From assembly GCA_010356995.1 (NCBI GenBank), contig ML996691.1, positions 1-64,000 on the forward strand: a stretch of DNA of 64,000 nucleotides. Reading direction: 5' to 3'. Within the stretch, counting starts at the first letter, position 1. Every line of letters begins with the position of its first letter. Below, piece after piece: positions 56,154 through 64,000 of the stretch. The notes under the pieces were generated by a model. The model had not been told where the DNA came from. It saw nothing but the letters and a program-made list of their open reading frames with translations, and did no database searches. The translations under genes and the position numbers were made by a program. The DNA is from Trichodelitschia bisporula. Lineage: Eukaryota > Ascomycota > Dothideomycetes > Phaeotrichales > Phaeotrichaceae.

Positions 56154-56803
56154 TCTTTCATGCCTGGCGTGAAACTACGGGGGTGTATTGCGGCGAGTTT
56201 GCAGCAAAGGAGGTTGCGCAGGCGAGGCGCTTCCTTGAAGGGATGGGGGGTCGGTCAGACGGCAATTAGGTGCATTGGAAGGCAGGCAATGAAGAACAAG
56301 TACGAAAGAAGAGGTGGACAAGAAGTCGCGGGTCAATAGGGGCGTTCTATTCACAATGAAAGGAGATGTAACGCATGGTGTTGGAACGCATGAAGCAACA
56401 CATCTCACCCACCAAGCGCCGTTCTCGTGAATGCCTTAGGCATTACGTCCAAGGGGCTGTGTGTCTTGGCCCCGAGCTTATGTCATCCAGTGCCTTGCTG
56501 CCCTGAAACCGTGGCCGGGTTCGGCTCTTATCCCGAGGGGCACGTGACCGGCGCCAGCCACTGGCTCGCGGCCAAAACAACAAGTCGCCCATCGCCAACC
56601 ACCCACATCCCGTCGCATTCACCACCCTAAGACGTCGCGTCAACGTCCACGGCCACAACGTGCAACGCTCTTCTTAGCAGCATTAATTTAGCTGCCCCTC
56701 TTGCCTGCGCATACGCTTCCATCGGCAGCGGGCGTCTCCCGCGACTCATCGGTCCGTCGCGTCAGCCACACCAGAACGCGCCAACTGACCCCTCACCGCG
56801 ACC
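56154..56803. promoter_or_regulatory. PMR1/SCC1 divergent promoter with two GTCGCGTCA motifs
   Basis: GTCGCGTCA occurs at 56634-56642 and again at 56756-56764, about 160 and 40 bp upstream of the kleisin ATG. Both are MluI-box-like. The rest of the 650-bp gap shows nothing further. Confidence 0.45.
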
Positions 56804-58734
56804 ATGTTCTATTCGGACACGCTCCTATCGAAGACCGGGCCGCTGGCTCGCGTCTGGCTTGCTTCCAACATGGAGCGCAAGCTCTCCAAGAAGGACTGCC
56901 TTCAGAGCGATCTCTCGGACAGCATTCACGTCATGGTCGACCAAGGATCCGCGCCCATGGCCCTGCGTCTCAGCGGGCAGCTGCTGCTCGGCGTCGTGCG
57001 TATCTACAGTCGCAAGGCGCGCTACCTGCTGGAAGACTGCAATGAGGCGTTGCTGAAGATCAAAATGGTGCGCATTGTGTGAGGTCATGTCTTGATTCAA
57101 ATCTAATCGTGCAGGCTTTCCGTCCCGGCAACGTCGACCTCCCGGCGGACCAATCACATACGGCCAATCCTACCACACTCATGCTCCCCGACGTACTCAC
57201 CGAGATGGACCTGCTCGCGCCAATGCCTGACCCGGAGCTGCTGTTCGCCGAGCCGGAGGTCGGCCGCGGTGGACTCGCCGACGCCACCCTCGACTGGGGC
57301 ACGCAAACCATGCTTACGAGCAGCATTGAGCACCGCTCCGAGTCGACAGTCTTGCCCATGGACGACCTCGATCTTGACCTCGGCGAGGATGAGCGTAGCA
57401 TTGAGATTGGCCGGCGTGAATCCCGCGTGCTGACTGACTACCCGGCCGATGAATCCATGAAGCTGTACGACGACAACCTCGACCTCGACCTTGGCGAAGA
57501 ACCTACCATCACTGAACATGAACATGCGCCCGAGCGGCTGCCCGAAATGGATGTGGACATGGAGGACATCGGGATGGAGCCTGAAACGACGCTCGGGCTG
57601 GGTGATCTCCCGGAACTTGTGGCGGACACGGGTGCTGAGCCTGGTCTTGCCACCTCCGCTGAGCCTGAGCCACGTGAGCGCGAATCCCTCTCTCCTCTTT
57701 CGGACATGCGCCCCAGCGTGGAGCGCAACCTTGAAGCTGCCTTCAATGAAACGACGGTTTCAATGTTTGAGCCCGCCGTGGAGGAGGAAGAGTCGCTTCA
57801 GGAAGCTGCTGCGCGCGTGAAGCGGCGCAAGGTGCTGCGCCAGGATGCGGATACAGAGATCCACAGCAGTCAGATTCGCGCTCAGCAAACCGACCGCTCT
57901 AAGATCCTCAAGGCCGCTTCCTTCCTCCCCCGCGATCCGATGCTTCTGGCTCTCATGAACCTGCAGAAGTCTGGTGGCTTTATTAGCTCTATCCTCGGTG
58001 ACGGTCGTGCTCTTGCTTGGGCCCCGGAACTGCGCGATGTGCTCTCCGTCGCTGTGGTCAAGCGCTCCGGCGACCTGAAGCGCAAGCGCGACAGCGGCGA
58101 GCGCGGCGCCCCAGCCGAAGAACCCGTCTCGCGTCAACAGACCCCCCGCCTTGAATTCGAAGAAGAACCCACGCTGCACTCACCCCCGCGCGACCTCGGT
58201 CTCGACACGACGGAAGACCTGCCAGGTCCGGTCGAGGAACTCCCGTCCGATCTGGGCGTACACGCACCCTCAGTCACTGGCAACGGCGACGACGGCCCTG
58301 GACATGCGCTTGAGGAAGAGATGGGTGCGCCCCATACGCCGCCCGCCGACTTCGACGAAACGACTATGCCGCTGCTGCATCCTGAGGACGATGGGCCGAT
58401 TAGCCAGGGTACGCGTCATGCTGTGCACCTTCTGCGCGATCACTTCGGACCTGGTGGGGCGGACAGCGCTGAGGAGCGCCGTGCTGTGAGTGTGCTTTTC
58501 CAGGACTTGCTGCCTGAGCGCCGGACTAGCAAGTCTGATGCTACGCGGTTGTTCTTCGAGGTTCTGGTCCTGGCTACCAAGGATGCGGTCAAGGTTGAGC
58601 AGGATAGGAAGGTGCTCGGCGGACCGATCCGCATTCGTGGGAAGAGGGGATTGTGGGGAGCGTGGGCAGAGGAGAAGACCGGTGGGGAAACGGAGACGCA
58701 GCGCGAGGATCAGGAGCAGGAGGTGAACACTTAG
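56804..58734 (+). CDS. SCC1: Cohesin kleisin subunit SCC1/RAD21
   Basis: Exon 1 (56804-57067) and exon 2 (57115-58734), across a 47-nt intron, give 627 residues. The N-terminal Smc3-binding domain is MFYSD-TLLSKTGPLARVWLA through LGVVRIYSRKARYLLEDCNE. The middle is acidic and disordered. SIEIGRR at residues 183-189 matches the separase cleavage consensus. The C-terminal winged helix (RLFFEVLVLATKDAVKVEQD) binds Smc1. The mitotic form is favoured over Rec8 by the SMC3-binding block and the clear separase site. The promoter carries MluI-box-like motifs, fitting S-phase expression. Confidence 0.92.
57397..57417 (+). other. Codons of the predicted separase site in SCC1
   Basis: These 21 bases encode SIEIGRR. 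S. cerevisiae Scc1 is cut after SVEQGRR, so the second Arg here is the expected cleavage point. Prediction by motif only. Confidence 0.6.
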
Positions 58735-59560
58735 GCTCCTGTACTTGAGGTTGCGGACTGACAGCAGCAGGCGACTAATGCTTAGTCTTCTGTGCCACTA
58801 AGGGTGAGGACTGTACGGCTCAGAGCACTGGATACGTGCTCTCGCGGGCGTGGCGTTACGGACTGCTTAAGGGCAAGGGAGGCGTGTATGAGTTATGCGA
58901 TTGCTATGCTGTGGTGGTTTGCGGTGGTGGGGCTGCTTCCTTGTGTGCTGGGTGTGCTCTAGTTCTGGGGCCTAGGCGTAGGGAATGAAAATCGATGATA
59001 AGCGCTATCTTGCGGCGATGGTGACTGGGACGGATGATGGAGGTGCTTTAATCTATCTACTGTACTGACTCTCTCGACGCTTTTTCGCCATAGACTGACA
59101 GGCCAACGACAACCACAACCACAACGAGGAATAGTTAGATGCCCAAACTTGGTCTGCAGGTATGACTCAATATTTGGAGTTTGTCTAGCAAGATTGTTAG
59201 TCTGTTCTGTTCTGTTTTGTTGCAAATTAATCACCTTTTTCTAGTCCCAACGCATGATCTATTTTACTTCCGCCTGTGGTGCTCGAAACTGGGGGAGTGG
59301 ATAGAGAGCTGGATGCTGAGCATGAGGAACGGAATCTGGAGAGTCGCTATACTTCTAAGCAAGGTCTGAGAGGCGCCCTTTCACCTTTTACTCTCATTCC
59401 AGTGGTGAACAGTAACATGCAATATCAAGTAATGGCACAATGACCTAAGCGGAGTGGTGATTCACGTAGCAAGGCTGTCAGGGCCGGTTCAACGTTCTTC
59501 CGGGTCGCTAACGTCAACTGTGGAAACGGCCGTGTTCTTCACCAACACTCCACATCCTCC
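58735..59560. other. Intergenic, nothing recognised
   Basis: An 826-bp stretch between SCC1 and GatB, AT-richer than its surroundings around 59180-59420. No gene, tRNA or repeat is supported. Confidence 0.5.
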
Positions 59561-61359
59561 ATGCCACCCATCCTCACCAGTGCCCTTGCCCGGTGGCGCA
59601 TAGCATCTTTTGTTTGTGCAAGCCAGCGGCATGCCTCTACCCCGCCGCCGCCGCTCCGCAAGCAGTTAAAAGACGAAGCGAAGCGTAAACGGGCGACGCC
59701 TGCGCAAACCGCAAATCCGCACCGCATAAAGCCCGGCTGGGAGTTGACTGTCGGCATCGAAATACACGCGGAGCTCAATACCGCACGAAAACTGTTTTCT
59801 ACCGCCTCAGCAGAGCCAGCGGCTGAACCGAATACGAATGTTGCACTATTTGACCTCGCATATCCGGGCACCCAGCCGCACTTCCAGCCAGCGACGCTCG
59901 TGCCGGCGATCAGGGCAGCGTTAGCGCTAGGCTGCCAGATCCAGCGGAAGAGCGGTTTTGACCGGAAGCATTACTTCTATCAGGACCAGCCGAACGGGTA
60001 CCAGATCACGCAGTACTATGGTGAGTAAACGCCGCCTTTCACGTGCCTGTGCTCACAGAGCAGAACCATTCGCCAAAGACGGCAGCCTGACGCTGTATGA
60101 CTACGATGGCATCGCGCCGGAGGACGGCCAGGCCATCACCATCGGCATCAAGCAGGTGCAGATGGAGCAGGACACGGCGAAGACGCTGCAGCAGGGCTCA
60201 ACTTTCCTGCTCGACTTCAACCGCGTGTCGCACCCGCTCGTCGAGATCATCACGCTGCCGCATATCCACCACCCAGCCACAGCCGCCGCTTGTGTGCGCA
60301 AGATCCAGGCCATTCTGAAGTCCGTCAACGCCGTGACCGCGGGTATGGAGCTTGGCGGCCTGCGCGCCGACGTCAATGTCTCCGTGCGGCGGACAGATAC
60401 CACGGGTTCGGATACACACTCCTACCACGGCGTCACGGGGCTGGGCCAACGCACCGAGATCAAGAATCTTAGCAGCTTCAAAGCCGTCGAGGACGCTATT
60501 GTGGCGGAGCGCGATCGGCAAATCGCCGTGCTCGAGAAGGGTGGCGTTGTGGAGGGGGAGACGCGCGGGTGGACGCTTGGGAACAGTGAGACGCGGAAGC
60601 TACGCGGCAAGGAGGGCGAGGTTGATTATCGGTACATGCCGGATCCGGATCTTCCGCCGGTGATTATTGGAGATGAGCTGGTTGCCCGGTTGAGAGAGAC
60701 GCTGCCTGCGCTTCCGGACGAATTGAGCGACGAGTTGACGACCAAGTTTGGGCTCACGATTAAGGACGCGAAGACGCTATTGTCGCTCGATGATGGGGAC
60801 CGGCTCGACTACTATTTTGATGTGGTGGATCAGTTGGGTGGTCATGCGGACAGCGGCCGTGTCGCAGGCAATTGGTGAGTTCTCTTTCTTCTATGCTTCC
60901 GCCTTTACCGGGTTCAGCTAACATCTCAGGGTGCTTCACGAGTTGGGCGGCCTGTTCTCAAAGGCCGAAGCGACATGGGACTCGATACGTGTGCCATCAG
61001 CAACGCTCGCGCGCATCGTGTCTGGTGTGCTGAGTTCGACGCTCACAGGCGCATCGGGAAAGAAGCTTCTCAGTCTTATCTTCAGCGGGGATGCGCGCAG
61101 CGTAGATACCATTATTAAGGAGGAGGGCATGGCGGTCCAGCCCATCGACGACGCCGTGTACACCGCCGCGGTGGAGCGCGTGCTTGCTACCAATCCTGAT
61201 GTGGTCGAGGCAGTAGTGCGCAGGGGCCAGACTGGGAAAGTGATGTGGTTTGTGGGACAGGCGCTCCGGGCATTGGCCGCCGGGGGAGTGGCCCACGCCC
61301 GACCGGAACGGGTCAAGGAGGTGGTTTTACAGGCTCTGGACGCGAGCAGGAAGGAATGA
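59561..61359 (+). CDS. PET112: Mitochondrial glutamyl-tRNA(Gln) amidotransferase subunit B
   Basis: Three exons (59561-60020, 60064-60874, 60930-61359), introns 43 and 55 nt, give 566 residues. The first 35 residues ([20 protein letters not shown]) form a mitochondrial presequence. The GatB core includes [80 protein letters not shown] and [15 protein letters not shown]. The C-terminal helical YqeY-like tail is in exon 3. GatB with GatA and GatF converts Glu-tRNA(Gln) to Gln-tRNA(Gln) in mitochondria. The first intron uses the second of two nearby AGs (60063); the first (60058) would break the frame. Confidence 0.95.
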
Positions 61360-61711
61360 GTTGCCTTCCTGCCTTATATGGTTTGGTATGTGCGTGGGCG
61401 GTGGCCTTGCGTTGCCGCCTGATCTTGCTGGTTATCGATTATATACCACAGGCCAAGACCTGGACTCCGACAACGGGAGCGATATACAGCACAGGCCAAG
61501 ACCTGGACTCCGACAATGCGAGCGTCGATACCGGCCAATGGCCATATATTTCTGCCAGCGCTTGACGCCGGCTATACTCCGGGTCCTCCGACAATGGGAG
61601 CGCCGACAATAGGATCCCTGCCAGGGAGACTCCAGACGGAGAGTATATATCCTAGAGATCTTTCTCTCTTCTACTTCTCCGCCTCGTACGCAATACACAA
61701 CAGCGAACATC
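61360..61711. promoter_or_regulatory. Promoter region with direct repeats and TATA box
   Basis: Two near-identical units of about 38 bp, period 43, lie at 61447-61527 (core CCAAGACCTGGACTCCGACA). A partial third core, CTCCGACAATGGGAGCG, lies at 61586-61602. A TATATAT at 61644-61650 stands 62 bp before the next ATG, followed by a CT-rich leader. Confidence 0.6.
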
Positions 61712-62728
61712 ATGGCTCCCACAAAGAACATGGCTCGCTCATCTCCCACCCCTCGCCCTAAGGCCCCTTCTCGAATGCCTCGCACTCGCTGGCACCATCC
61801 GAAGACCGGGTAAGTAAACTGCATCCACGATCTACGCCTAGCTAACCGCAAGAGCACCGTCATCTCGGCCGTGGAAGTGATCACCCTCCTCAACTGCACT
61901 CCTACCACCATTCCGACCACCACCAGCACCACCACGCCTCTCACCACCGCGATACCCACCACCGCAACCATCCCTCCCACCACGCCGCTCCCCAGCATCC
62001 TCTGCCCACAAGGCGCCGTCCCCCCCACGGAAAAACGGAAAATCGCCATGGTGCACAAACTCGGCAAAGAGGCCCTGAAGCGCGCTATCAAAGGCCACCC
62101 GGCCAAATACCGCGTAAACAAGCGCGTCCGCGAGGAAGGGTGGCGGGCGCGGCAGCTCTACGCGCCCAGTGCCTTTCCTGCCGGCTGCAAGTTCATCGAT
62201 TACCTGCCGCGACGGCCGACGCCTCTGTACCGCAGCGAGAATGCGCAGGGGGAGGTGAGCGTGGCGCAGGACTCGTGGCTTGCCGACCACGTGTGGGGGT
62301 ATTGTGCGGGGAGGTCGATTGTTCGCGATAGGATTCCCGGGGAGAGGGATCAGGTTAGGCAAGGTACGTCGGGCTGCTCGTTTTGCCCCTTTTCTACTTC
62401 ACTCGTCTCGCTTCGCCTCGCTTCGCTCCATTCGCTTTGCCCAATGCCAACGCCCGCAGGCCCGCCCAACGAGTACGCCGAGTCGCTCCCCATCCCCACC
62501 TGCCTGGAAGCCTTCCCCGCCAACGGCCGCATGCCCTGGGAGGCGGTTCACCCGTTCAAAATATATGCGCATGGGGACCGGTATCACCACAGTTCGGAGC
62601 CGCGGTGGGTGCATGGGCACGTGCGGCTCAACAGGGCGAGGTGGGAGGGGCCGCAGTTCGATAGCGAGCGCTGGGTGTTCGCGGATTGGCTCATGGAGCG
62701 GGTGGAGCGGCTTTGGCTTGCGGGGTAG
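61712..62728 (+). CDS. Unrecognised protein, frame continuing past an in-frame TAG
   Basis: Three exons (61712-61809, 61855-62363, 62460-62728), introns 45 and 96 nt, give 291 residues. A basic Pro-rich start (RSSPTPRPKAPSRMPRTRWH) is followed by a Thr/Pro-rich run (about residues 48-75), then a conserved-looking domain: EKRKIAMVHKLGKEALKRAI, YRVNKRVREEGWRARQLYAP, DSWLADHVWGYCAG, YAESLPIPTCLEAFPANGRM, FKIYAHGDRY and WVFADWLMERVERLWLAG. No family is recognised. After the TAG at 62726-62728 the same frame stays open for 55 more codons and is strongly acidic and Trp-containing. A recent nonsense change, read-through or an unusual splice are possible. Confidence 0.55.
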
Positions 62729-63161
62729 GCGGGGTATGGGGCGGGGGGGAGCTGGCAGTTGGGGCCTGTGGTGGATGAGCCGCTGCCGGAGGAGGAGGGG
62801 AGGGCGCAGGATGAGGCGGAACGGATGGCGGCGGTGGAGACGGAGACTTGGTGGGATGAGTTAGAGGAGGAGGGGTGGTATAAGGGGGTGGGGTGATGAT
62901 TAAAGGGTTTTGTAATGTGTATTGTTGTAACTGTGGATGTTGCTACTTGAATGAGTCCCGGAGTGGTCGCCAGTCTCACGCGGGAGTACGTTAGATGCCA
63001 GGCTGGAGTTTCGGGGAGGCTCTATGCGAGGCTCAGGAAAATACCATCACATCGGACACTAGTCATGTCGAGTCTCACCACATAAGCACAAAGCGCAAGC
63101 CGTTCACGGTCCCCTCACGAACAGTGCCTATTTAACATTATCGCACATTCTACCCCCATCT
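62729..63161. other. Continuation of the open frame, then intergenic
   Basis: 62729-62896 continues the upstream reading frame (VVDEPLPEEEGRAQDEAERM then TETWWDELEEEGWYKGVG) to a TGA. From 62897 to 63161 nothing is recognised. Confidence 0.45.
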
Positions 63162-63995
63162 TCAGACAGGATCATCACTAAACGCTTCCTCCCCCTCCCC
63201 CTCCCCTTCCCCAACCCCACTCTCGGCCGCCCCCTCCTCCCTCAGCCTGATCTTCTCCATCCGTGCAGCCCACATCCCACTCCCCGCCGCCGACGTCAAG
63301 AGGAACAACATACTCAACCCCGGTACAAGCTGCAACACCAACGCCACAGTCCCAAACCACGTATACCCCCATCTGTACTTCTTCACCCACGCCCTCCTCT
63401 CCCGCCTTCCGAATCCCCGGAGCGCGAAATACCGGTGGTGTAAAAGCGGGCCCGCGCGATACCCGGTGAGGAGCAGGAACGCGGGGACACCGACGTAGGG
63501 CAGCAAGTTGAGCGGCAGGAGGAGGATAAACTCCGCGATCTGGCGGAAGCTGAACGGCGCGTACACGCACTTCATCATCGGTTGGCCGAGCCTCTCGACA
63601 TAATCCCCGTCCTCCGACGGCGCGACTGGGCGGCTAAGCGCAACCAGCTCATCCAGCCCGTGCGCCACGAGCACAGCGTCGAAGATATCAACCTGCGTTT
63701 CGTCCACGAGGAAGGCTTCGAAGAGGAGTGCGGCGATCGCAGCGCCCTCGGCGAGCACAAGGAAGGTCCCGTTTATCCACGCCGAGGCGCCGCGGCGGAT
63801 TAGGGCTAGGAAGGCGACTTGGGGGAGGTAGGTGAATGTGAAGAGGAGGAGGAGGATGAAGAGGGTTAGGAGGGTTGCGGGGAGGAGGCGCGCGCGGAGG
63901 AGGGGGTAGAGGGGGGGGTGGGAGGCGAAGTAGACTATTCCTATGAGGGGGTAGAGGCCGGGGGCGTGGACGAGGCGGGAGACGATGGTTGGCAT
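63162..63995 (-). CDS. EI24/RRT8-like multi-pass membrane protein
   Basis: A single frame of 277 residues from ATG 63995, only 5 bp from the window edge, so an upstream exon could be missing. About five to six hydrophobic segments are seen: LYPLIGIVYFASHP, LLTLFILLLLFTFTYLPQVA, WINGTFLVLAEGAAIAALLF, ILLLPLNLLPYVGVPAFLLL and FGTVALVLQLVPGLSMLFLL. The middle hairpin DETQVDIFDAVLVAHGLDEL and the RYFALRGFGRRERRAWVKKY loop fit fungal Rrt8/Lds-type proteins of the EI24 group, linked in yeast to lipid droplets and the spore wall. The C-terminus is an acidic Gly/Glu tail. Confidence 0.7.
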   Translation of the reverse strand: MPTIVSRLVHAPGLYPLIGIVYFASHPPLYPLLRARLLPATLLTLFILLLLFTFTYLPQVAFLALIRRGASAWINGTFLVLAEGAAIAALLFEAFLVDETQVDIFDAVLVAHGLDELVALSRPVAPSEDGDYVERLGQPMMKCVYAPFSFRQIAEFILLLPLNLLPYVGVPAFLLLTGYRAGPLLHHRYFALRGFGRRERRAWVKKYRWGYTWFGTVALVLQLVPGLSMLFLLTSAAGSGMWAARMEKIRLREEGAAESGVGEGEGEGEEAFSDDPV

Positions 63996-64000
63996 CGTGG

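Overview
The window is nuclear DNA of a fungus, most probably a basidiomycetous yeast of the Tremellomycetes (Trichosporonales-like; this placement is inference from gene style, not from a marker gene). It is GC-rich and gene-dense. Almost every gene is cut by very short introns, mostly 38-55 nt, with GT-AG ends and CTAAC/CTGAC-like branch sites. Genes lie on both strands and are not operonic. All gene models below were built by joining exons by eye at these introns and checking that the reading frame holds to the stop.

Layout. 1-1206: the 3' end of a Ty3/Gypsy chromovirus, ending almost on the stop codon of an MFS transporter. 1.2-4.5 kb: a monocarboxylate-type MFS permease divergent from a carboxypeptidase S-like M20 peptidase. 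4.5-8.0 kb: a gene-poor stretch with three tandem copies of an unrecognised small gene family (at least one broken) and a GT-rich minisatellite. 8.0-9.5 kb: an SSU1-like sulfite/TDT transporter. 10.1-13.8 kb: a translation neighbourhood with ribosomal proteins eL30, uL16 and eL42 and the diphthamide gene DPH7. 14.4-15.5 kb: a MOSC (mARC-like) molybdenum-cofactor protein. 17.6-24.7 kb: an accessory-looking island of lineage-specific genes (a secreted Ala/Pro/Ser-rich protein, coiled-coil proteins and two repeat-rich proteins). 25.7-33.1 kb: kinesin-10, a patatin-like protein, SLD2 and IST1. 33.8-36.4 kb: a tandem pair of secreted polysaccharide-degrading enzymes (GH6 and a PL20-like lyase). 36.9-46.0 kb: NEDD8, elongin A, MCM4, tubulin cofactor A, THOC7 and a GH13 alpha-glucosidase. 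46.3-56.2 kb: a DUF423 membrane protein, an M13 metallopeptidase, a secreted BBE-type flavoenzyme and a PMR1-type Ca2+/Mn2+ P-type ATPase. 56.8-64 kb: cohesin kleisin SCC1/RAD21, mitochondrial GatB, an unrecognised protein with an in-frame TAG before a long acidic continuation, and an EI24/RRT8-like membrane protein at the right edge.

How the genes fit together. Most are conserved housekeeping genes. Several belong to chromosome replication and segregation (SLD2, MCM4, SCC1, kinesin-10), and three of these share MluI-box-like CGCG motifs upstream, which suggests G1/S control. Others serve translation (three 60S proteins, DPH7, GatB). The GH6/PL20 pair, the alpha-glucosidase and the secreted flavoenzyme point to a saprotroph that uses plant or fungal polysaccharides. 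The most novel material is the 5.4-7.4 kb tandem family, the 19-25 kb repeat-protein island and the interrupted frame at 62.7 kb. I found no CRISPR array, rRNA or convincing tRNA.
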